This document shows, in pieces, positions 1 through 6,443 of a DNA stretch of 8,723 nt. The stretch comes from Acidobacteriota bacterium (GTDB lineage: Bacteria; Acidobacteriota; Terriglobia; Terriglobales; Acidobacteriaceae), in assembly GCA_021810815.1 (NCBI GenBank), contig JAJZHR010000072.1:1-8723 (forward strand), given 5' to 3'. The position numbers and the translations under genes are program-made. Below the pieces are notes generated by a model. It was given only the letters and a program-made list of their open reading frames with translations. It had not been told where the DNA came from and did no database searches. How positions within the stretch are numbered: the first letter of the stretch is position 1; every line of letters starts with the position of its first letter.

Positions 1-1
1 C

Positions 2-2056
2 AGCGGCAGCAAGGACGTGCGTGTGGGCATGCAAGTTCAGCTGACGGCCACCGTGACCAACTCGACCGTAAGCACCGTTGCATGGCAGGTGAATGGTATC
101 GCCGGAGGGTCTTCTGCCATCGGCACAATATCAACTACGGGCTTGTACACCGCTCCCGCGACTATTCCATCCGGCGGCAGCGTCACGATCACAGCAGCCA
201 GCGAAACGTCGCCCGTGGTGACCGCGACGCGAGTGGAAAGCATCTGGAACCCGTCGCCGACCATCACGGCGGCGGCGGCCATTTCCGCGGGGGCCACCAG
301 CAGCATCTTCATCCTGGACGTGACCGGCAGCGGGTTCGTCCCAGGAGCGTCCATTCAGGTAGGCGGCAACAGCGTGCCCAGCTCTGTCGTCTCACCGACC
401 GAGGTGCAGGCAGCGTACACCGCCTCCAGCAGCCAGCTCGGGCAGGTGGTTGGGGTGGACGTGGCTAATCCCGATCCGGGCGCGAGCGTCTCCTCCAGCC
501 TGAACGTGAAATTGACGCAGCAGGCCGCAGTCGCAGCGCCGGCTCGCTTTCTTGATCAGACCAGCTTCGGGCCCACGCTGTCCGGCATTCAGCATGTGCG
601 GCAGATCGGACTCGCCTCTGCGCTGGCGGAGCAGTTCAGCGAGCCGGCGACTGTGTTGCCGCCGCTTCCTGAGACCGACCCGGCGCAGTGCACGAACAAT
701 GAGCAGCTATGCGTCTCCTCAGAGTGGCTGCAGGCCATTCTGACCGGCAACGATCAGCTGCGGCAGCGCGTTGCTTTTGCTCTGACGGAGATATTTGTCA
801 CCTCGACCGACATGGTGAATGCCCGCGCCGAGACCACGTACCTGAACATGCTCTCAGCGGATGCCTTCACGAACTACCGCAAGATCATGGAGGACGTGAC
901 ACTGTCGACCTCGATGGGGCTTTACCTGAACATGCTGAACAGCGCGAAGCCAGCAGCGGGGCAGATTGCGAATGAGAACTATCCGCGCGAGTTGATGCAG
1001 CTTTTCACCATGGGTATCGACAAGCTCAACGACGATGGGACGTTTCAGTTGGACAGCAACCAGCACCCGCTACCGAACTATACCCAGGCCGATGTGCAGT
1101 CGTTCGCGAAAGCGTACACCGGCTGGACCTTCGCGAACTCCGATGGAACCGCACCGACAAAGTATCCCAACCCGCCCTCCGTGGGTGCGTACCTCTACCC
1201 CATGATGGCGGTGGAAAGCGAGCACGACACCAGCGCAAAGACGATCTCCTTTGCGTCCAGCCTGCCTTCCGGCCAGACGGCCGCGCAGGACCTGAAGGGA
1301 GCGCTGGACGATATTTTCAACAATCCCAGCGTCGGGCCGTTCGTAGGCAAGCAGTTGATTCAGCATCTGGTAAAGGGCAATCCATCGCCCGCGTATGTGG
1401 CGCGAGTCACAGCGGTCTTCAATGACGATGGCAGCAGCCAGCATCTGCGCGGCGATATGAAGGCAGTCCTGACGGCGATTCTGATGGATCCGGAGGCGCG
1501 AGCAGCGGATTCGGACCCTGCAGTCGACGGAGGCCATCTGAGGGAACCGATTCTTTACCTGACAGACGTAATGCGCGCGCTTGGATTCACGGTGACGACG
1601 CCCGATCCAACGAATCCTTATCCTTACATTTCTCTTATCGGCTATCCCGCCACGCTTGGTGAGCAGCCGCTGCGTCCTCAAAGCGTATTCAACTTCTTCC
1701 CGCCGGAGTACGTTCTTCCGGGGACGGATATTGACGCTCCAGAGTTCGCGCTGGAGAATACGGCCAGCGTCATCCTGCGGCTCACGCTCGGCAACGCGCT
1801 TTCGCAGGGCAAGCTGACTGGCTTCTCGGCGAATTTGAGTGCGGCCAGCCCGCTGGGCCTGATTGCGTCCACGCCAGGGACCGGGCCAGCCGATCTGGTG
1901 CAACTGCTGAACCAGTTGCTGATGCACGGTCAAATGCCTGTTCAGATGCAAACGGCGATCACCAATGCGGTCAGCGGAATCGCGGACAACGGGCAAAAAG
2001 TGCGGGTTGCGGTTTACCTCGTCATCACCTCGTCGCAGTACAAAATTCTCAATTAG
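2..2056 (+). CDS. DUF1800 protein with N-terminal Ig-like and TIG-like modules (5' partial)
   Basis: The reading frame is open to the left edge (codons run from position 2), so the start and any signal peptide lie outside the window. Residues are counted from the codon at 17. Residues 1-75 form a beta-rich Ig-like module with the pattern VQLTATVTN, then GLYTAPATIP, then VTITAAS. Residues 80-165 resemble an IPT/TIG module (VTGSGFVPGASIQVGG). From about 176 to the end is a DUF1800 domain. It opens with ARFLDQTSFGPT and continues with RQRVAFALTEIF (249-260), NYPRELMQLFTMG (321-333), YTGWTF (367-372), FVGKQLIQHLVKGNPSP (442-458) and the late FNFFPPEY (558-565). DUF1800 proteins are usually exported and are commonly encoded next to a DUF1501 protein, as here. 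The biochemical role is not established. The Ig-like modules suggest a cell-surface or periplasmic location. The stop at 2054 is followed 35 bp later by the DUF1501 start, consistent with one operon. Confidence 0.93.
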   Translation, partial: SGSKDVRVGMQVQLTATVTNSTVSTVAWQVNGIAGGSSAIGTISTTGLYTAPATIPSGGSVTITAASETSPVVTATRVESIWNPSPTITAAAAISAGATSSIFILDVTGSGFVPGASIQVGGNSVPSSVVSPTEVQAAYTASSSQLGQVVGVDVANPDPGASVSSSLNVKLTQQAAVAAPARFLDQTSFGPTLSGIQHVRQIGLASALAEQFSEPATVLPPLPETDPAQCTNNEQLCVSSEWLQAILTGNDQLRQRVAFALTEIFVTSTDMVNARAETTYLNMLSADAFTNYRKIMEDVTLSTSMGLYLNMLNSAKPAAGQIANENYPRELMQLFTMGIDKLNDDGTFQLDSNQHPLPNYTQADVQSFAKAYTGWTFANSDGTAPTKYPNPPSVGAYLYPMMAVESEHDTSAKTISFASSLPSGQTAAQDLKGALDDIFNNPSVGPFVGKQLIQHLVKGNPSPAYVARVTAVFNDDGSSQHLRGDMKAVLTAILMDPEARAADSDPAVDGGHLREPILYLTDVMRALGFTVTTPDPTNPYPYISLIGYPATLGEQPLRPQSVFNFFPPEYVLPGTDIDAPEFALENTASVILRLTLGNALSQGKLTGFSANLSAASPLGLIASTPGTGPADLVQLLNQLLMHGQMPVQMQTAITNAVSGIADNGQKVRVAVYLVITSSQYKILN

Positions 2057-2079
2057 ATCGAAGAGCGACGCTTCAAAAC

Positions 2080-2084
2080 GGGAG
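2080..2084 (+). promoter_or_regulatory. Shine-Dalgarno site of the DUF1501 gene
   Basis: GGGAG lies 7 nt before the ATG at 2092. A second purine run, AGGGA at 2086-2090, sits too close to the ATG to be the main site. No terminator or promoter is visible in the 35-bp gap, which supports co-transcription with the DUF1800 gene. Confidence 0.6.
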
Positions 2085-2091
2085 CAGGGAC

Positions 2092-3432
2092 ATGAGAACG
2101 AGCAGACGCAGCTTCATACGGTATGCATCACTGGCCGCAGCAGGGAATGCGCTTGGCTTGCGGCCCTTTGGCGCGATGAATGCGCTGGCCCAGACCTCCT
2201 CCACCTATAAGGCTCTGGTCTGCGTTTTCCTCTACGGCGGCAACGACGCGAACAACACGATTCTTCCCTTCGACACCGCAGGCTATGCCAATTACGCAGC
2301 CATCCGTGGCCCCCTGGCCCTGGCGCAGAACACGCTGCTGCCCCTCACGCCCACACCGAATTTCGCGCTGAATCCGAACCTCCCGGATATCCAGGCCTTG
2401 TTCAACAGCAGCAATGCGGCCATCGTCGCGAACGTGGGCACGCTCATGCAGCCGACCACGCGCTCCACATACCTGGCGAATCAGGTGGCGACACCTACGA
2501 ATCTTTTCTCGCATTCCGACCAGCAACTCGAATGGCAGAATGCGGCGCAGAGCGCGGCCACGCCGTCAGGATGGGCAGGGCGCATTGCCGACAAGCTGAC
2601 CACGCAATACAACCCGAACGGACAGATTCCGCTGATCACATCCGTCGCCGGAGACACGCTGTTCTGCAACGGCACGAGCACGTCGCCTGTAGCGGTGAGC
2701 CCAGGCAACATCGGCGGGGCGGCATGCTCAGAGGGAGCGGAGTGCGACGCGCGCATGCAGACCGCGCAGCAACTGGTCAGTTTCAGCACCGGCCTGTCTC
2801 TGGTCCAGGCGGACAACGAAATCACCAGCAACGCGTACAACTACGCGCAGGTGCTTGCAGCCGCAACGCAATCGATCACGCCGCTCAAGACGGTCTTTCC
2901 TGCGAAGAACGGCCTTGCTGCACAACTCCAGCAGATCGCTCAAATCATTCAGGTGAGGGGGGCGCTTGGCGTGGGGCGCCAGATATTCTTCTGCGGCATT
3001 GGGAACTTCGACACGCACGCCAATCAGTTTCCGTTGCAAAGCGCTTTGCTGGCCGGCATCAGCCCCGCGCTGGCTGCGTTCTATCAGGCAACGCAGGAGC
3101 TTGGCGTGGCCCAGGATGTGACCACCTTCACCATGTCCGATTTCAGCCGCACGTTTCAGCCGAACTCCAACACAGGCAGCGATCACGCATGGGGCAGCCA
3201 CCACATCGTTCTTGGCGGAGCAGTGAAAGGTGGCCAGATGTACGGTACTTTTCCAACGCTCGCTTTGGGAGGGCCGGACGATTCCGGTTCCAATGGCCGC
3301 TGGGTGCCTTCCACCGCCTCCGTCCAATACGCGGCTACTCTGGCGCAGTGGTTCGGTGTGCAGGCGGCCGACCTGCCCACAATCTTCCCCAACATCGGGA
3401 GCTTCAGCAGCGCAAATCTGGGCTTTGTATAG
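2092..3432 (+). CDS. DUF1501 family protein, Tat-exported
   Basis: This 446-residue protein begins with a twin-arginine-type leader (SRRSFIR at 4-10, an Ala-rich stretch, then a likely cleavage site after ALA at 31-33, before QTSS). It is therefore predicted to be exported folded. The mature part carries DUF1501 landmarks: VFLYGGNDANN (45-55), GIGNFDTHANQ (302-312), TMSDFSRTF (347-355) and GSDHAWGSHHIVLGG (362-376), followed by YGTFP. DUF1501 belongs to the alkaline-phosphatase/sulfatase-like fold. Asp307, His309, Asp350, Asp364, His365 and His370/371 are plausible metal or active-site positions, by inference. The ATG at 2092 has a GGGAG ribosome site at 2080-2084, 7 nt upstream. Several Cys (192, 212, 218, 301) could form disulfides after export. 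The gene follows the DUF1800 gene by 35 bp and ends 5 bp from the convergent transporter gene. The substrate is unknown. Confidence 0.93.
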   Translation: MRTSRRSFIRYASLAAAGNALGLRPFGAMNALAQTSSTYKALVCVFLYGGNDANNTILPFDTAGYANYAAIRGPLALAQNTLLPLTPTPNFALNPNLPDIQALFNSSNAAIVANVGTLMQPTTRSTYLANQVATPTNLFSHSDQQLEWQNAAQSAATPSGWAGRIADKLTTQYNPNGQIPLITSVAGDTLFCNGTSTSPVAVSPGNIGGAACSEGAECDARMQTAQQLVSFSTGLSLVQADNEITSNAYNYAQVLAAATQSITPLKTVFPAKNGLAAQLQQIAQIIQVRGALGVGRQIFFCGIGNFDTHANQFPLQSALLAGISPALAAFYQATQELGVAQDVTTFTMSDFSRTFQPNSNTGSDHAWGSHHIVLGGAVKGGQMYGTFPTLALGGPDDSGSNGRWVPSTASVQYAATLAQWFGVQAADLPTIFPNIGSFSSANLGFV

Positions 3433-3437
3433 GTCGA

Positions 3438-3881
3438 TTACTTCGCCAGAAGCGCAACCCCCGCGCAGACGAAGATGGCAGCCAGCCAGCGGCGCCTGTC
3501 CACATTTTCCTTCAGGAAAATCTTGGCTGCAAAGGCGTTGCTGATGAAGGTCAGCGAGGCCGACGCTGGCGCCACCAGGCTGACATCTGCCCAGCTCAGC
3601 GCCAGCAGCAGGGAGAAGAAGCTGAGCGCCATGCAGACCACGCCGCTGACGAACATGGCGTTGCCGACCACCGCTTTGATCGCTCCACCCAGGCCGGAGT
3701 GCGCGCGAATGTCATCCAGGTCGCCGATGCTCCGCATGGCGCCCGCAGTCAGGATGTCTCCCGCAGTCGCCGTCGCGACCACCGCGAGAATCATGCCCCA
3801 GGTGGCAAAGGGGCTGGCGTGGGGCGCAAGTCCCGTGCTGTACATCAAGGCCGCAGACACCGGCCGGAAGGGGATAACCAA
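3438..3881 (-). CDS. Half-size EamA/DMT family transporter (4 TM)
   Basis: This is a 147-residue hydrophobic protein with four predicted membrane segments at about 26-47, 68-90, 94-118 and 131-146. The C-terminal part, ADVSLVAPASASLTFISNAF then KIFLKENVDRRRWLA, then FVCAGVALLA, has the typical EamA/drug-metabolite-transporter half-repeat pattern. This includes the conserved basic loop before the last helix. Full DMT transporters carry ten helices in two EamA repeats. A single four-helix unit is expected to act as a dimer, like small multidrug resistance proteins, but its substrate cannot be read from sequence. The chosen start is TTG at 3881 because GGAG lies 6 nt upstream on the minus strand. 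An ATG at 3845 (residue 13) is the alternative, has no such site, and would not change the membrane core. The stop is 5 bp from the stop of the convergent DUF1501 gene. Confidence 0.85.
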   Translation of the reverse strand: MVIPFRPVSAALMYSTGLAPHASPFATWGMILAVVATATAGDILTAGAMRSIGDLDDIRAHSGLGGAIKAVVGNAMFVSGVVCMALSFFSLLLALSWADVSLVAPASASLTFISNAFAAKIFLKENVDRRRWLAAIFVCAGVALLAK

Positions 3882-3926
3882 ATTACTCTCCGCTGAATCC
3901 TTATCTCTAGTGTAGAGGAGAGCCCC
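3882..3926. promoter_or_regulatory. 45-bp divergent gap carrying two ribosome binding sites
   Basis: This gap separates the TTG start of the transporter (minus) from the ATG of the proline-rich protein (plus). It contains a minus-strand GGAG about 6 nt before the TTG and a plus-strand AGAGGAG (3914-3920) 6 nt before the ATG. Weak -10-like hexamers occur (TATCTC at 3902-3907 on plus, TACACT at 3914-3909 on minus), but no convincing -35 accompanies either. The gap is too short for two separate promoters, so at least one probably lies inside the opposite gene. Confidence 0.35.
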
Positions 3927-4118
3927 ATGATGAGCGCAGCCGACCCGCCAATGCCCGATGTTCTTCAGCGCAATCTTCCGACGGAGCCGGACCCGTCGCT
4001 GCCGGAGCCTGACCCGGAGCCGCGACCGGGATCAGCGCCCGATTACGAGCCCTCGCCGGTGCCGCCAACACCCGGCCCGGATATGCCCGGATTTCCCGGC
4101 ATGGAACCAGCAATTTAG
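3927..4118 (+). CDS. Small acidic proline-rich protein
   Basis: This 63-residue product has about one third proline (21 of 63). It has 11 Asp/Glu against 2 Arg and no Lys, so it is strongly acidic. Most of the middle is built from Pro-acid repeats (for example EPDPSLPEPDPEPRP), and the C-terminus is Gly/Pro/Met-rich (PGPDMPGFPGMEP). There is no signal peptide, no membrane segment and no predicted folded domain, so it is probably intrinsically disordered. The case for a real gene is the strong Shine-Dalgarno run AGAGGAG (3914-3920), placed 6 nt before the ATG, and the clean stop at 4116. A second ATG follows at codon 2 and could also be used. It is divergent from the transporter gene, and no partner gene identifies a role. 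I do not recognise a named family. A GC-rich chance ORF remains the alternative. Confidence 0.6.
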   Translation: MMSAADPPMPDVLQRNLPTEPDPSLPEPDPEPRPGSAPDYEPSPVPPTPGPDMPGFPGMEPAI

Positions 4119-4224
4119 AGAGAGGAAGTTCTACCGGAGCGAGCCTAATATCTCTTCGCGAGGAACCTGCTTGTGGACGGAAATCTGCCGCAAGATTGCG
4201 TTCAAAGTGCCGATGCGCAGAGGC

Positions 4225-4416
4225 TTATGCGCTCACCATGCGCAGACGAATCATTTGTGGCTTGGGGGCGTCGAAGTAGTAGCCCTGAACAGCATCTTTG
4301 ACCATGGAGCGAAGCTCTTCCCAGGTGTCGCCCTGTGTGACGATGCTCTCGGTCAGGCACTCTGCCACGTACCCGCCGTCAGCTTCCTGAGTTACTTCAA
4401 AGATGAGTTCTTTCAT
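4225..4416 (-). CDS. HicB-like (UPF0150) small protein, no HicA partner
   Basis: This 63-residue protein has the HicB/UPF0150 N-terminal pattern. A beta strand (LIFEVTQ) is followed by an acidic Gly turn (EADGGYVAEC), a second strand with SIVTQGDTWEEL, and a helix (RSMVKDAVQGYYFD) ending in RLRMV. HicB antitoxins use this partial RNase H-like fold to bind the HicA toxin. Many also carry a C-terminal HTH or ribbon-helix-helix DNA-binding domain, which is absent here. No HicA-like ORF fits in the 106 bp downstream or the 87 bp upstream. Close relatives of such short stand-alone proteins are often mislabelled in databases as a 2-oxoisovalerate dehydrogenase subunit, and that label should not be used. 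The ATG at 4416 has no Shine-Dalgarno sequence. A -35/-10-like pair lies so close that the mRNA may be leaderless. Antitoxin function without a toxin is unproven. Confidence 0.82.
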   Translation of the reverse strand: MKELIFEVTQEADGGYVAECLTESIVTQGDTWEELRSMVKDAVQGYYFDAPKPQMIRLRMVSA

Positions 4417-4451
4417 AGGAAAACTGTAGGCGAAGCCTGGTGTATTCGCAA
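4417..4451 (-). promoter_or_regulatory. Candidate promoter of the HicB-like gene
   Basis: Reading the minus strand, TTGCGA (4451-4446) and TACAGT (4428-4423) are separated by exactly 17 bp and match the sigma70-type -35 and -10 boxes at 4 of 6 positions each. The ATG follows the -10 box by only 6 nt, so initiation would fall at or next to the start codon, giving a leaderless mRNA. No Shine-Dalgarno sequence is present, which agrees with that reading. Confidence 0.4.
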
Positions 4452-4472
4452 GCCTTGCAGGAGCGGGGTATT

Positions 4473-4487
4473 CGCCAGCACCTGGCG
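4473..4487 (-). terminator. Hairpin just downstream of the GAF-PP2C phosphatase gene
   Basis: A perfect inverted repeat CGCCAG-CAC-CTGGCG lies 16 bp beyond the stop codon of the minus-strand phosphatase gene (6-bp GC-rich stem, 3-nt loop). Its position is right for a transcription terminator or mRNA-stabilising hairpin. On the minus strand it is followed by AATACCCC, not a T-run, so it is not a canonical intrinsic terminator. Confidence 0.4.
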
Positions 4488-4503
4488 GGCATTTGGGTGT
4501 TCT

Positions 4504-6411
4504 CTACTTGACCCGCAGCACCAGCACCGTTTCATCGTCGAAGTGCTCGGTCCCGCCCTGGAAGTCGGAGACGGCTTTCAGCACCGCGTCCACCATCGCT
4601 TTGGCGGAGGCTTTTTTGTTCTTCCGCAGCACCTGCTCCAGGCGCTCGTTCCCGAACATTTCCCGGGTTGCGTTTTCAGCGTCCACGATGCCGTCGGAGA
4701 AGAAGACGATGCTGTCTCCCGGCTGTGTGCTCAGGGTGAACTCCTCGTACTCCACATCGGGGAAGAGACCGAGAGGGAAGCCCTCGACCTTGATCGTCTC
4801 CACCTCGCCGCCGCGCACAAAGATCGGCTGCACGGAGCCGGCGTTGGCGATCTGCAGCGTCTGGTTCGCGTCGTTCCACACCGCGTAGAGCATGGTCACG
4901 TATTGGGCGTCGAGCTTGCGCTCCTGCAGGGCGGAGTTCAGCGCGCTGAGCATGGGCCCGGGCGAGAGCTTCTGTTGCGCCAGCGAACGCATGATGCCGC
5001 TGACCAGTGCGGCGTACAGGGCCGCCGGAGCTGCCTTTCCGCTGACGTCGCCGACGGCGATGGCCGAGCTCGCGTCGCCGTTCGGAGATCCGTAGTCGAT
5101 GAAGTCGTACATGTCGCCGCCGATGGAGCGGGCGGCGATGAAGCGGGCGGCAAACTCGCTGCGCTCATGCTTCGGCGTGGAGGGCGGCAGCAGGCGAAGC
5201 TGCACCTGGCGCGCCATGGCCAGGTCGCGCTCCAGCCGCTGCTCCTCTTCGGCCACGCGCTGGTACAGGCGCGCATTCTCGATGGAGATGGCGATCTGCG
5301 CGGCCAGCGTGGTGAGTGTGTGGACGTGGTCCTCGCTGAAGTAATTGGCGCGCGTGTGCTCCAGGTCGAGCACGCCGATCAGCTTCCCTTTGTAGAGCAG
5401 CGGCACGGACAGCTCCGACCGCGTCTCCGGGTGCAGACGGATGTAGCGCGGATCCTTGCGCACGTCGGGAGCGACCAGGGCGATGCGCTCCTGAGCTGCT
5501 GCACCGATCAGGCCTTCGCCCATCTGGACGATGCGTTCCAGCGGCACGCGATGGCCAAAGCGTGTGGAGAAGCGGTGCTCCAGGCGATTCGTGCGCTCAT
5601 TGTACAGCAGGATGGTGAACATCTGGAAGTCGATGATCCGCTTCATCAGCGTTCCAATGCGCTCCAGCAGGTCGTCGGGGTCGAGGATGGAGGTGAGGTC
5701 GCGGCTGATCTCGTTCAGCACGGCCAGCGTTTGCGCCTGGCGGGAGACGCGCGTGTAGAGCCGAGCATTCTCCACCGCGATGGCAACGCGCGAAGCGGTC
5801 AGCTCCAGCAGGTCCTGGTGCTCCTGGGTGAAGTAGCCCAGCTCCTCGGACTGGATATCGATGACGCCGATGACCCGGTTCTTGGTGATCAGAGGGACGG
5901 CCAGCTCCGAGCGCACCTGCGGATTCGCATTGATGTAGTTCTGCTCGGTGGTCACATCGCGGACCAGCATGGCGCGGCGGTTCATCGCTGCCTGTCCGGT
6001 GATGCCCTGGCCCATCTTGATGCGCATGCGCTCAATCTCAGGCGTGTGGCCGATCTGGAAGCGCATCCACAACTCCTGCGTGCGGTCGTTCAGCAGAAGG
6101 ATGGAGAAGATTCTGTAGTCGATGACGGCGCGCACCAGGTCGGCAACCCGGTGCATCAGCGTCGCCAGGTCCAGCGTGGTGTTCAGCGCCTCGGCCACCT
6201 GCATCAGGAAGTTCAACTGCGGCAGGTGGCGCGTGGAGGATGAACTGGACTGGCCCGGCTGAACTTCGCCCAAGCTGCTTTGGCCTGCTGATTCCACGGC
6301 TGAAGCTTCAAGCGCGAGGGAAGGCTTTTCCGCTTCCGCCGTCATCCCGTCCGCAATCTTCCCCGTAGCTGGGGCGACTGCTTTGCGCGGTTTGGCAGGG
6401 GGTTGCGTCAT
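4504..6411 (-). CDS. GAF-GAF-PP2C (SpoIIE/RsbU-type) serine phosphatase
   Basis: This is a 635-residue soluble signalling protein. Residues 1-60 are a low-complexity Ala/Pro/Ser-rich tail. Two GAF sensor domains follow at about 81-215 and 246-382. Each ends in the same pattern (VRSELAVPL...VIGVIDIQSE and TRSELSVPL...LIGVLDLEHT, then IA-IENARLY), so the pair arose by tandem duplication. A helical linker (383-405, RDLAMARQVQLRLLPP) leads to the phosphatase domain (about 420-635). Metal-binding landmarks are present: GGDMYDF (431-437), VGDVSGKAAPAALYAA (453-468), FFSDGIVDAEN (570-580) and FDDETVLVL (624-632). Asp433, Asp455, Asp573 and Asp625/626 are the expected metal ligands. Such proteins dephosphorylate an anti-anti-sigma (STAS) protein in partner-switching pathways, but no STAS or anti-sigma gene is in the window. 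The usual NAGH motif reads NAGS (523-526). The ATG at 6411 has only a weak ribosome site, and Met23 is an alternative start. Confidence 0.95.
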   Translation of the reverse strand: MTQPPAKPRKAVAPATGKIADGMTAEAEKPSLALEASAVESAGQSSLGEVQPGQSSSSSTRHLPQLNFLMQVAEALNTTLDLATLMHRVADLVRAVIDYRIFSILLLNDRTQELWMRFQIGHTPEIERMRIKMGQGITGQAAMNRRAMLVRDVTTEQNYINANPQVRSELAVPLITKNRVIGVIDIQSEELGYFTQEHQDLLELTASRVAIAVENARLYTRVSRQAQTLAVLNEISRDLTSILDPDDLLERIGTLMKRIIDFQMFTILLYNERTNRLEHRFSTRFGHRVPLERIVQMGEGLIGAAAQERIALVAPDVRKDPRYIRLHPETRSELSVPLLYKGKLIGVLDLEHTRANYFSEDHVHTLTTLAAQIAISIENARLYQRVAEEEQRLERDLAMARQVQLRLLPPSTPKHERSEFAARFIAARSIGGDMYDFIDYGSPNGDASSAIAVGDVSGKAAPAALYAALVSGIMRSLAQQKLSPGPMLSALNSALQERKLDAQYVTMLYAVWNDANQTLQIANAGSVQPIFVRGGEVETIKVEGFPLGLFPDVEYEEFTLSTQPGDSIVFFSDGIVDAENATREMFGNERLEQVLRKNKKASAKAMVDAVLKAVSDFQGGTEHFDDETVLVLRVK

Positions 6412-6437
6412 TCTTCAGGAAGGGTGTGCCCAGCTCG

Positions 6438-6443
6438 ATGATA
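6438..6443 (-). promoter_or_regulatory. Candidate -10 box of the phosphatase gene
   Basis: On the minus strand the hexamer TATCAT (6443-6438) matches the -10 consensus at 5 of 6 positions and would give a leader of about 20 nt before the ATG at 6411. No good -35 box is found at 16-18 bp, so an alternative sigma factor or an activator may be involved, or the match may be chance. Confidence 0.3.

Noticed and set aside
1070..1996. Minus-strand open frame of 308 codons inside the DUF1800 gene
   Set aside because: It is an Arg-rich antisense shadow of a strongly supported DUF1800 domain.
2532..3896. Plus-strand open frame of 454 codons overlapping the DUF1501 gene and the transporter
   Set aside because: It runs in a different frame through a clear DUF1501 domain, then antisense through the transporter. 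Its Arg/His/Gln-rich product has no recognisable domain.
4215..4232. Hairpin GCGCA/TGCGC around the stop codon of the HicB-like gene
   Set aside because: The stem is only 5 bp with an 8-nt loop and no T-run, too weak to call a terminator.
4119..4503. HicA toxin gene beside the HicB-like protein
   Set aside because: The free space (106 bp and 87 bp) cannot hold a typical HicA, and no HicA-like motif (for example the G-S-H region) appears in any frame.
3958..6243. Plus-strand open frame of 761 codons antisense to the phosphatase gene
   Set aside because: It is the complement of a GC-rich gene with few antisense stops. The translation is rich in Arg, His, Gln and Val and mirrors the duplicated GAF blocks of the real gene. 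Its start lies inside the proline-rich ORF in another frame.
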